The notes below the pieces were generated by a model that saw nothing but the letters and a program-made list of their open reading frames with translations, was not told the DNA's origin and searched no databases. The position numbers were made by a program, and so were the translations under genes. DNA of 64,000 nt from Solobacterium sp. GTDB taxonomy: Bacteria; Bacillota_I; Bacilli_A; Erysipelotrichales; Erysipelotrichaceae. The stretch is taken from assembly GCA_017469355.1 (NCBI GenBank), contig JAFUGM010000031.1:1-64000 (forward strand), written 5' to 3'. This document shows positions 57,003 through 64,000 of this stretch, in pieces; position 1 is the first letter of the stretch, and each line of letters starts with the position of its first letter.

Positions 57003-57020
57003 AACAACGAAAGGGGACAT

Positions 57021-58772
57021 ATGATTAACTTTAAGGAAAATGAAGAGCTGAATACGCTCAATCACAGTTGTGCGCATCTGATGGCACAGGCTGTCAAACA
57101 CCTGTATCCGCAGGCGAAGTTCTGGGTAGGACCGGTTGTGGAAGAAGGCTTCTATTACGATATCGACCTTGGGGATGATGTCATTCGCGATGAAGATCTC
57201 CCTAAGATTGAAAAGGAAATGAAGAAGTGCGCCAAAGATGCCAAGCGCATCGTGCGCCATGAGATTTCAAGAGAAGAAGCACTGGAACAGTTTAAGGATG
57301 ATCCATATAAAGTGGATCTGATTACCCGCATGGAAGAAGGCACCAATATTTCCATGTATTCTCAGGGTGACTTTACTGATCTCTGCCGGGGACCTCACGT
57401 AGATAATACAAAGCTGTTAAAGAACTTCAAACTTCTGAAACACAGTGGTGCATATTGGAAGGGTGATGAACATAACAAGGTGCTGCAGCGGATCTATGGC
57501 GTCTGCCTGCAGACGCCAGAAGCGCTGGAAGCACATCTTAAAGATCTTGAAGATGCCAAACTCCGTGATCATCGTAAGCTTGGAAAAGATCTTTCCATGT
57601 TCATGTTTTCCGAGACAATCGGTGCTGGTCTTCCAATGTGGCTGCCAAACGGATTTACCGTACGCCGTCTTCTTTCCGATTACATCATGGATAAGGAACT
57701 GGCCCAGGGATATGTCCATGTAAAGACACCGGTGGTTGTGAATACAAAACTCTATAAGATTTCCGGTCACCTGGCTCATTACAAAGATGACATGTTTCCG
57801 ATCATGGAACGGGATGGCGAAGAATTCTGTCTTCGTCCGATGAATTGCCCCGAACATATGATTATGTATAAGAGCAGACTGCACAGTTATCGTGATCTCC
57901 CGGTTCGAATCGCAGAGATTGCGGATGACTTCCGCTTTGAGGCAAGCGGTGCTCTGACTGGTATTGAACGGAGTCGTGCCTTCGTACAGAATGACTCTCA
58001 TATCTTCTGCCGTCCGGATCAGATCGCTTCTGAAATCAAAGATGTAACGAAGTTGATTCTTGATGTATATCAGGACTTTGGATTTGAAAGTTACAGCTTC
58101 CGTCTGTCATTGCGGGATAAGAATAACGCAGAGAAATACTTCGGTAATGATGATCTCTGGGAAAACAGTGAACGTCAGCTCCGGGAAATTCTCAAGGAAA
58201 TGGAAGTTCCATTCTACGAAGCAGAAGGTGAAGCTGCCTTCTATGGACCAAAGATCGATGTACAGGTGAAATCTGCACTTGGTCATGATGTAACACTGTC
58301 CACGATCCAGCTGGATTATCAGCTGCCGGAACGGTTCGAACTTGAATATGTCGATTCCACGGGATCTAAGGTGCGCCCAGTTGTCATCCATCGGGCAATT
58401 CTTGGCAGTCTTGACCGCTTCGTTGCCTTCCTGCTGGAAGAGACCAAGGGAATTCTTCCGCTGTGGCTTGCGTCGAAACAGGCCGTAATCATTCCTGTTG
58501 CGCCAGAAGCTCATGGGGAGTATGCGAAACAGGTGCTTCTTGCGATGAAGAAGATCGGAATGCGTGTATCCATTGATGACCGCAATGAGAAGCTTGGCTA
58601 TCGTGTTCGTGAAGCACAGACGTCCAAAATTCCGGTTGAAGTTGTCGTAGGAGAAGGGGAAATGAACGAAGGAAGTGTAACCGTTCGCCGTTATGGTTCC
58701 CGTGAAGCTGTAAAACTGAGCCTGGATGAATTCCTGAATACGATGATTCAGGAGATTGAGAGCCGGAAATAA
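57021..58772 (+). CDS. thrS: Threonyl-tRNA synthetase lacking the TGS domain
   Basis: 583 residues against about 640 for the common form. The protein opens directly at the editing domain: His15 and His19 (HSCAH), Cys122 and His126 (CRGPH). The class II core (RPMNCPEHM, zinc Cys; RIAEIADDFRFEASG; LGSLDRF) and anticodon domain are complete. The missing part is the N-terminal ubiquitin-like TGS domain of about 60 residues; upstream sequence is the T-box, so no start was missed. AAAGGGG ribosome site. Confidence 0.94.
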   Translation: MINFKENEELNTLNHSCAHLMAQAVKHLYPQAKFWVGPVVEEGFYYDIDLGDDVIRDEDLPKIEKEMKKCAKDAKRIVRHEISREEALEQFKDDPYKVDLITRMEEGTNISMYSQGDFTDLCRGPHVDNTKLLKNFKLLKHSGAYWKGDEHNKVLQRIYGVCLQTPEALEAHLKDLEDAKLRDHRKLGKDLSMFMFSETIGAGLPMWLPNGFTVRRLLSDYIMDKELAQGYVHVKTPVVVNTKLYKISGHLAHYKDDMFPIMERDGEEFCLRPMNCPEHMIMYKSRLHSYRDLPVRIAEIADDFRFEASGALTGIERSRAFVQNDSHIFCRPDQIASEIKDVTKLILDVYQDFGFESYSFRLSLRDKNNAEKYFGNDDLWENSERQLREILKEMEVPFYEAEGEAAFYGPKIDVQVKSALGHDVTLSTIQLDYQLPERFELEYVDSTGSKVRPVVIHRAILGSLDRFVAFLLEETKGILPLWLASKQAVIIPVAPEAHGEYAKQVLLAMKKIGMRVSIDDRNEKLGYRVREAQTSKIPVEVVVGEGEMNEGSVTVRRYGSREAVKLSLDEFLNTMIQEIESRK

Positions 58773-58785
58773 TCTGCTCGTTTCA

Positions 58786-58813
58786 TTGAAGTATTTCAGA
58801 TATTTGATATGAT
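58786..58813 (+). promoter_or_regulatory. Promoter of the TM1266-like/ABC operon
   Basis: TTGAAG (58786-58791), 16 bases, extended -10 TGATATGAT (58805-58813). Confidence 0.7.
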
Positions 58814-58818
58814 GTGAG

Positions 58819-58925
58819 TTGTCATCTGACCGCAATGAGTACTTCGGAGCGAAACGGGACAAAACCACAGAACCTGTTGTTTATGTTTCAGTCCGTGTCA
58901 TTTGACATGGACTGTTTCTATGTTT
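58819..58925 (+). ncRNA. Structured leader RNA, class unknown
   Basis: About 118 bases between transcription start and ATG. Three helices can be drawn: TTGTC (58819-58823) with GACAA (58858-58862), enclosing short CCG/CGG and CGC/GCG pairs; AAAC-CAG / CTG-GTTT (58862-58882); and CAGTCCGTGT / ACATGGACTG (58889-58914) followed by TTTCT just before the ribosome site. It looks like a cis-regulatory element, but I match it to no known riboswitch. Confidence 0.45.
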
Positions 58926-58937
58926 GGAGGAATGGGT

Positions 58938-59183
58938 ATGGAAACCAGAATTGCTGTGATCGCGATCATTGTCGAAGACCGTTCGGCGACAGATGAATTG
59001 AATGCTGTGCTTCATGAATACGGAGACTATATCATCGGCCGGATGGGAATTCCTTATCGGGAAAAACATCTGTCTTTGATCAGTGTTGCGGTAGATGCCC
59101 CTAATGAAGTCATTTCTGCATTAACTGGAAAGCTTGGAATGATTCATGGTGTATCTGCCAAGGCAGCGTATTCCAAGGCATAG
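58938..59183 (+). CDS. TM1266-like ACT-domain regulator
   Basis: 81 residues: ETRIAVIAIIVEDR, then a compact ACT-like fold with GRMGIPYREKHLSLISVAVDAP and a C-terminal GKLGMIHGVSAKAAYSKA. This matches the small iron-only-hydrogenase system regulator family typified by Thermotoga TM1266, usually found beside hydEFG maturases. Here no hydrogenase gene is in the window; it heads an ABC transport operon. ATG at 58938 has TTGGAGG. Confidence 0.75.
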   Translation: METRIAVIAIIVEDRSATDELNAVLHEYGDYIIGRMGIPYREKHLSLISVAVDAPNEVISALTGKLGMIHGVSAKAAYSKA

Positions 59184-59202
59184 CCGCGATAGGAGGAATG
59201 AA

Positions 59203-60225
59203 ATGAAAAAGTATCTGGTTGCGTTATTGTCAGTAGTAATGCTGGCAGGATGCGGTACTGCTTCGGATGCTGCTTCTGCCGATGTTCAGCCTGCAGAAGA
59301 TGTGAACGAAGTGGTGGAAGAAGTTCAGGAAGCAGTTGAAGAAGTAAAAGAAGAAGTGACTCTGTCAGGAGAACCCTTAACGATTCTTTCTCCTTCCGGT
59401 GCACCGTCTTTATCGTTATTACCGGTGATTGAGGATGGTCTTGCTGATGTGGAAATCGTTGATGGCGCAGACCCGCTTCAGGCAGCCTTTGTCAATCCGG
59501 AGCCACAGTATGATCTGATTATCGCCCCCAGCAATCTTGGAATGAAGCTGGCATCTGCTGGTAAAACAACTTATAAACTTCTGGGAATTGTGACCTGGGG
59601 GAATCTCTATATTGTCGCAAAGGATGGAATTGAACTTGATCCGTCCAGCTGGGAAAAGATCGCTTCCTTTGGTGAACAGTCGGTTACCGGTATTGTATTC
59701 AACGATGTATTCGGTGAGGAACTGAGTGAAGATCAGATTATCTGGTATAACAGCACAGCAGAGGCGAGTGCTGCATTGTTGTCAGATGAAGTTGATGTAG
59801 CGATGCTGGCAGAACCGAATGTCACAGCATCCATTGCCAAAGCAAAGCAGAATGATGTGACACTCAATATCATCGGCGATCTCCAGCAGTTATATGCTGG
59901 AGCTTCCGGCCTTGGCTTCCCGCAGGCCGCAATCTATGTACAGGAAGATGTCTATGCGGAAAAGACTGAACAGGTAGACGCATTATTTGAGACCATGTCT
60001 TCCTTCTCAAATGAAGCTTCTTCAATGGATGCGGCGGTACTGGAACTGTTGATTGATACGACTGGTGGGGCAGAGCGGTTTGGTGTTCCTTCCAGCACGA
60101 TTGTATCTAAGGCATGGAATCGTATGAATATTCATGTTGAACCTGCAGGAAGTCATCTCGATGACCTGGAGCAGTTTGGAACACTGTTTGGCATTGATGA
60201 TATTTCAAACGCATTATTGAATTGA
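59203..60225 (+). CDS. ABC transporter substrate-binding lipoprotein, NMT1/SsuA-like
   Basis: 340 residues. Lipoprotein signal MKKYLVALLSVVMLAGC with Cys17. A very acidic Glu/Val linker follows (about residues 28-48), then a two-lobed binding domain with the NMT1/THI5-like features APSNLGMKLASAGK and EVDVAMLAEPNVTASI. Such proteins bind sulfonates, pyrimidine (HMP-like) or other small organic compounds; the ligand here is unknown. AGGAGG precedes the ATG. Confidence 0.8.
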   Translation: MKKYLVALLSVVMLAGCGTASDAASADVQPAEDVNEVVEEVQEAVEEVKEEVTLSGEPLTILSPSGAPSLSLLPVIEDGLADVEIVDGADPLQAAFVNPEPQYDLIIAPSNLGMKLASAGKTTYKLLGIVTWGNLYIVAKDGIELDPSSWEKIASFGEQSVTGIVFNDVFGEELSEDQIIWYNSTAEASAALLSDEVDVAMLAEPNVTASIAKAKQNDVTLNIIGDLQQLYAGASGLGFPQAAIYVQEDVYAEKTEQVDALFETMSSFSNEASSMDAAVLELLIDTTGGAERFGVPSSTIVSKAWNRMNIHVEPAGSHLDDLEQFGTLFGIDDISNALLN

Positions 60226-61004
60226 CCGACAATCAGGCAGGGAACCCTGCTTTTTGGAATTACTCCCATATGAAGAAAGAACATGTATTCAGTACCATCG
60301 GTCTTCTGCTGTTATGGCAGATCGCCGCAATGATTCTGCATAACGACATTCTGATTCCGTATCCGCTGGATACGATGAATCGTGTCGCTTCTTTCTTCGT
60401 GGATGGTTCGTTTTACCAATCGGTAGGTTCTACCTTACTGCGTGTTTTAAAAGGGTATCTTTTGTCTCTGCTTATCGCATTGTTTATGGTGATTCTTACT
60501 GAACGTTTTATCACAGTCAAGCGTCTGTTTTCACCGATTCAGCTGATTACGAAAACTATCCCGAATATCAGCTATATGGTAATCGCCTTGATCTGGCTGG
60601 GAAATGAAGGGGCGGTAAGCGCGGTCAGTTTCATGATTTTGTTTCCGGTGTTCTATAACGCATTTGCGAATACGTTGGATCAGCAGGGGCGATCATTAAA
60701 CGAAGTGGAACTGTTATATCCGGAAACCTTCTGGATGCGTTTACGATTCAAGGTTCTTCCACAACTCGTACCGGAAGTCTTGAAAACCGGAAAAACCGCC
60801 GCAGGTCTTGGACTTAAGGTTGGAATCATGGCAGAGATTCTGGGACAAGTCAGAAGCGGTATTGGACGGCGGATGAATTATGCAAGATTATATCTTGATA
60901 CTACATCCATCTTTGCCTGGACGATTATCATTATTCTGTTGTCTTTGATTCTGGATGTTCTCTTTGATCGGATGTATCAGCAGTTTCTGAAACATGAATC
61001 GTGA
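60222..61004 (+). CDS. ABC transporter permease, SsuC/ThiX-like
   Basis: 260 residues from a TTG overlapping the SBP stop, or 244 from the ATG at 60270; neither has a strong ribosome site. Six membrane segments and the permease EAA-loop region (LDQQGRSLNEVELLYPETFW). No ATPase gene follows; the next gene is proS on the other strand. The missing ATPase must be elsewhere or shared. Confidence 0.82.
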   Translation: MTDNQAGNPAFWNYSHMKKEHVFSTIGLLLLWQIAAMILHNDILIPYPLDTMNRVASFFVDGSFYQSVGSTLLRVLKGYLLSLLIALFMVILTERFITVKRLFSPIQLITKTIPNISYMVIALIWLGNEGAVSAVSFMILFPVFYNAFANTLDQQGRSLNEVELLYPETFWMRLRFKVLPQLVPEVLKTGKTAAGLGLKVGIMAEILGQVRSGIGRRMNYARLYLDTTSIFAWTIIIILLSLILDVLFDRMYQQFLKHES

Positions 61005-61009
61005 TATAG

Positions 61010-61035
61010 AAAAGGTCTCTATTGTGAGACCTTTA
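61010..61035 (-). terminator. Terminator between the permease and proS genes
   Basis: AAAGGTCTC / GAGACCTTT hairpin; the T-run (TTTTCTAT) lies on the minus-strand side, so it mainly serves proS. Confidence 0.7.
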
Positions 61036-61043
61036 CTGTCATA

Positions 61044-62741
61044 TTAATTGGATTGAATGAGGGAGTTCAGGTATTCTGTGACTTCCTCAATTTTAATTTC
61101 CTTCACTTCACCATCTGCACGTGTCTTAACTTCAACCACGCCATCCTTGACGCCGCGCCCGACAGTGACCCGATACGGAACACCAATCAGATCCATATCT
61201 TTGAATTTTACGCCCGGGCGTTCATCACGATCATCCAGGATCGGTTCAAGATGCGCAGCCTTGAAGGATTCATACAATGACTCAGCAGCGGAAACCTGTG
61301 CTTCATCTTTTCCTGAGATTAAGACGATTGCGACTTTATAAGGTGCAATATTCACTGGCCAGTTCAGACCATTCTCATCACTGCACTGTTCCGCAAGGGC
61401 AGCCATACAACGACCCGGACCAATTCCATAGCTTCCCATCCATACATACTGAAGCTGGTTATTCGCATCCAGATACTGAAGATCGAGTGCTTTGGAGTAC
61501 TTGGTGCCGAGTTTGAAAGTATTTCCGACTTCAATTCCATGTGCGAAGTGCACTGGCTTTCCACAGGCAGGGCAGAGGTCGCCTTCTACAATATTGCGTA
61601 CGTCTGCTGTCTGATCTGCCTTGAAATCACTCTGGTTAACTCCGGTATAGTGATAACCTGTCTTGTTTGCGCCGACAATGAAGTCTGTCATATAAGCGAC
61701 TTCCTGATCCATGACAAGTCTGCACTTGATTCCAATCGGACCCGCAAAGCCGACTTCCGCAGAAGTTACTTCCGTTACGACTTCCGGTTCCGCAAGTTCC
61801 ACTTCATTGGCACTGAAGAGTTTGCGGAGTTTGGTTTCATTAACATCGCGGTCTCCACGAACCATGACTGCGGTCGGTACGCCATCAACACTGTAGATCA
61901 GTGTTTTTACAAACTTTTCTGCTGGCTTATGAAGGAATTCAACGACTTCTTCAATCGTACGGCTGTTCGGTGTCTCGACTAATGTCAGGGTTTCGTTACC
62001 ATGAATCTCTGCGGGTGCGATGGAAATCGCCGGGGAGACTTCAATATTGGAGGCGAATCCACAGTCATCACAGAGTACCAGAATATCTTCGCCAAGCGGG
62101 GTAACCGCCTGGAACTCTTCAGATAAGAGACCTCCCATCACTCCGGTATCGGCACGGACGATCTTATAGTCAATTCCAAGGCGGTCCATGATGTTCTTAT
62201 ATGCCTGGAACTGCTTGTTATATGCTTCATCAAGACCGGCTTCATCTTTATCAAAGGTATAGGCATCCTTCATATGAAATTCCCGTACCCGGATCAGACC
62301 ATAGCGAGGTCTTGGCTCATCACGGAACTTATCCGCAATCTGATAGAGGGAGAACGGCATATCCTTATAGGAACGGATTTTCATCTTCGCTGCAATCGCA
62401 AACAGTTCTTCATGGGTAGGGCCAAGCACATACGGCTGATTCTTCCGGTCATTCAGGGAAAACATGGAAGAACCAAATCCAGCCCGACGTCCGGAAGAGA
62501 CATAGATGTCTTCCGGAATCAGAGAGGGCATCAGGAGTTCCTGACATCCGGCAGCGTCCATTTCTTCCCGGATGATGGCTTCAATATTCTGTATGGTTCG
62601 AAATCCCATTGGCAGCATCATATAGACACCAGCCGAATTCTTCTTGATGAATCCAGCCCGTACCAGAAGATTTCCGCTGACGGAATCTTCGTCTTTTACA
62701 TCTTCCCGCAGGGTATAAAAGAAACTGTTCTTTAATTTCAT
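61044..62741 (-). CDS. proS: Prolyl-tRNA synthetase
   Basis: 565-residue bacterial-type ProRS with the editing insertion (about 230-390). Class II motifs: GVYMMLPMGFRTIQN, YVLGPTHEELF, KFRDEPRPRYGLIRVREF and MGSYGIGPGRC. Start ATG with GAGGTGCT on the minus strand. No T-box precedes it, unlike three other synthetase genes in this window. Confidence 0.96.
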   Translation of the reverse strand: MKLKNSFFYTLREDVKDEDSVSGNLLVRAGFIKKNSAGVYMMLPMGFRTIQNIEAIIREEMDAAGCQELLMPSLIPEDIYVSSGRRAGFGSSMFSLNDRKNQPYVLGPTHEELFAIAAKMKIRSYKDMPFSLYQIADKFRDEPRPRYGLIRVREFHMKDAYTFDKDEAGLDEAYNKQFQAYKNIMDRLGIDYKIVRADTGVMGGLLSEEFQAVTPLGEDILVLCDDCGFASNIEVSPAISIAPAEIHGNETLTLVETPNSRTIEEVVEFLHKPAEKFVKTLIYSVDGVPTAVMVRGDRDVNETKLRKLFSANEVELAEPEVVTEVTSAEVGFAGPIGIKCRLVMDQEVAYMTDFIVGANKTGYHYTGVNQSDFKADQTADVRNIVEGDLCPACGKPVHFAHGIEVGNTFKLGTKYSKALDLQYLDANNQLQYVWMGSYGIGPGRCMAALAEQCSDENGLNWPVNIAPYKVAIVLISGKDEAQVSAAESLYESFKAAHLEPILDDRDERPGVKFKDMDLIGVPYRVTVGRGVKDGVVEVKTRADGEVKEIKIEEVTEYLNSLIQSN

Positions 62742-62767
62742 ATTTGAGCACCTCGCAAATCCTTGAA

Positions 62768-62776
62768 ATTATACCA
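62768..62776 (-). promoter_or_regulatory. proS promoter, extended -10
   Basis: On the minus strand, TGGTATAAT, about 27 bases before the proS start. Confidence 0.6.
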
Positions 62777-62888
62777 TGATTACTGCGTCTCACCGCATTG
62801 GAATCCCTGTCTCATCCCTGGAACAACCATGAAGAAAGTAAGCTGAGAATAAGTATTGAAATTTTTTCACGAATGCGTCTCTTCCTTA

Positions 62889-62916
62889 TTTACAAACAGT
62901 TTTAACGGGATATAAT
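62889..62916 (+). promoter_or_regulatory. Promoter of the IMPDH gene
   Basis: TTTACA (62889-62894), 16 bases, TATAAT (62911-62916); GAGGAGGG precedes the ATG at 62946. The region between it and proS holds nothing else I can see. Confidence 0.75.
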
Positions 62917-62945
62917 AAGACAAATCAATTCAGAGGAGGGAATCT

Positions 62946-64000
62946 ATGGCGAAGTACTACAGTGAACCGTCGCATACATTCAGCGAGTATCTTCTGGTTC
63001 CGGGATTGACCGGAGAAAAGAATATTCCGGCGAATGTATCACTCAAAACACCACTTGTAAAATTCAAAAAAGGACAGAAACCTGCGATCTCGCTGAACAT
63101 ACCTATGGTCAGTGCGGTCATGCAGAGTGTATCGGGGGATGAACTCGGTATTGCGCTTGCGAAAGAAGGGGGCATGTCTTTTATTTTCGGTGCCCAGACC
63201 ATTGAGTCACAGGCAGCTATGGTTTCCCGTGTGAAGAACTATAAAGCCGGGTATGTCGTTTCTGATTCCAACGTGACCCCGGATACGACCATTGGTGAAA
63301 TGCTGGAGATTCTGGAAACAACCGGACACAGCACCATGGCTGTGACCGATGATGGTACCTCCAACGGAAAGCTCCTTGGCATGCTGACGAGCAGAGACTA
63401 TCGGCTTGGACATGTCAAAATGAGTGATCCGGTCAAGAAATATATGACGGAACGCTCTCATCTCATTGTTGGTTATGAAACCGATGATCTTAGTGTATGC
63501 AATGATCTGATCTGGACGCATAAGCTGAACCAGCTTCCGATTGTTGATAAGGATGATAACCTGCTGTATCTCGTATTCCGCAAGGACTATGACAGCCATA
63601 AGGAACATCCTCTCGAGATCCTCGATAAGGAAAAGCGCTTCATGGTTGGGGCTGGTATTAATACCAGAGATTATGAAGAGCGGATTCCAGCTCTGGTGGA
63701 TGCTGGAGTCGATTGCCTGGTTATTGACAGTTCCGATGGTTATTCCGTATGGCAGGCCAATGTCATTAAATGGGTACGAAAGAAGTATGGTGAAAAGGTA
63801 AAGATCGGTGCCGGTAATGTGGTTGACGCAGATGGATTCGATTATCTGGTCAAGGCAGGTGCGGATTTTGTCAAGATTGGTATTGGCGGCGGAAGTATCT
63901 GTATCACCCGTGAAACCAAAGGTATTGGCCGGGGACAGGCGACTGCAGTGATTGAAGTCGCTAAAGCAAGAGATGCATATTATAAAAAGACCGGCATCTA
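62946..64000 (+). CDS. guaB: IMP dehydrogenase, Tritrichomonas-like type, C-terminus off the window
   Basis: Oxidises IMP to XMP in GMP synthesis. 351 residues are visible and open to the window edge. N-terminal [31 protein letters not shown], a CBS-domain insert (about 95-215), [27 protein letters not shown] and the catalytic loop [18 protein letters not shown], with catalytic Cys319 (codon 63900-63902). The start and the cysteine number agree with my memory of Tritrichomonas foetus IMPDH, which is of bacterial origin type. Own promoter, GAGGAGGG site. Confidence 0.94.
   Translation, partial: MAKYYSEPSHTFSEYLLVPGLTGEKNIPANVSLKTPLVKFKKGQKPAISLNIPMVSAVMQSVSGDELGIALAKEGGMSFIFGAQTIESQAAMVSRVKNYKAGYVVSDSNVTPDTTIGEMLEILETTGHSTMAVTDDGTSNGKLLGMLTSRDYRLGHVKMSDPVKKYMTERSHLIVGYETDDLSVCNDLIWTHKLNQLPIVDKDDNLLYLVFRKDYDSHKEHPLEILDKEKRFMVGAGINTRDYEERIPALVDAGVDCLVIDSSDGYSVWQANVIKWVRKKYGEKVKIGAGNVVDADGFDYLVKAGADFVKIGIGGGSICITRETKGIGRGQATAVIEVAKARDAYYKKTGI

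Noticed and set aside
56925-57020. N-terminal extension of thrS as a hidden TGS domain
   Set aside because: The extra codons lie in the T-box antiterminator/terminator and encode no TGS-like sequence.
62742-62945. T-box or purine riboswitch in the proS/IMPDH intergenic region
   Set aside because: No GGTGG core or purine-aptamer core is present on either strand.

Overview
The window looks like a core-genome stretch of a low-to-mid GC Bacillota, most likely Erysipelotrichia or a close relative. The evidence is gene content and order: murC, ytxG-like, ytxH-like, ccpA, tyrS; murJ with an rsuA-like gene; ispH, cshB, nfo, ispG; rpmG with a YqgX-like MBL gene beside a comG operon; L21, Prp, L27, obg; and four T-box leaders. 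All of these resemble Bacillus-type neighbourhoods. The lineage is an inference; no rRNA is present. There are 59 protein genes, of which the first (1-896) and last (62946-64000) run off the ends. I see no tRNA or rRNA genes, insertion sequences, prophage or CRISPR, so this is not an accessory island.

Layout. 1-9 kb: a truncated Pro/Glu-rich protein, murC, the ytxG/ytxH-like pair with ccpA behind a promoter carrying a cre-like site, a Tyr T-box and tyrS, a small lipoprotein, murJ and an rsuA-like pseudouridine synthase. 9-15.5 kb: ispH and ispG flank cshB-nfo, followed by malic enzyme, rpmG and an MBL hydrolase. 15.5-19.1 kb: a seven-gene comG competence pseudopilus operon on the minus strand. 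19.2-27.8 kb: efp with an unusual loop tip, a 969-residue membrane/coiled-coil protein with 19-residue repeats, an FMN riboswitch with ribU, a tail-anchored disordered protein, then cmk-der-gpsA. 27.9-31.8 kb: a 1320-residue class A penicillin-binding protein. 31.9-42.6 kb: dnaE (apparently leaderless), a two-component system, a TrmN6-like methylase, rplU-prp-rpmA, obg, ruvAB and a membrane protein with an acidic tail. 42.6-58.8 kb: Val T-box and valS, an alpha/beta hydrolase with Asp at the nucleophile position, ppdK with a Lys/Ala tail next to a histone-H1-like gene, Trp T-box and trpEGCDFBA, Thr T-box and a TGS-less thrS. 58.8-64 kb: a structured leader, a TM1266-like ACT regulator with an ABC binding protein and permease, proS, and an IMP dehydrogenase of the type known from Tritrichomonas.

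How the parts fit. Most genes serve translation, wall synthesis, isoprenoid and tryptophan synthesis, replication/repair and DNA uptake. Aminoacyl-tRNA supply is sensed by T-boxes for Tyr (UAC), Val (GUC), Trp (UGG) and Thr (ACC). A recurring theme is long acidic, probably disordered segments on membrane or division-related proteins (1-896, 23735-24751, PBP N-terminus, 41888-42577), some sharing short motifs. The best candidates for undescribed biology are the TM1266/ABC operon with its leader RNA, the 969-residue repeat protein, the shared short motifs, the EF-P Met32 loop, the Asp-nucleophile hydrolase and the H1-like tail on PPDK.
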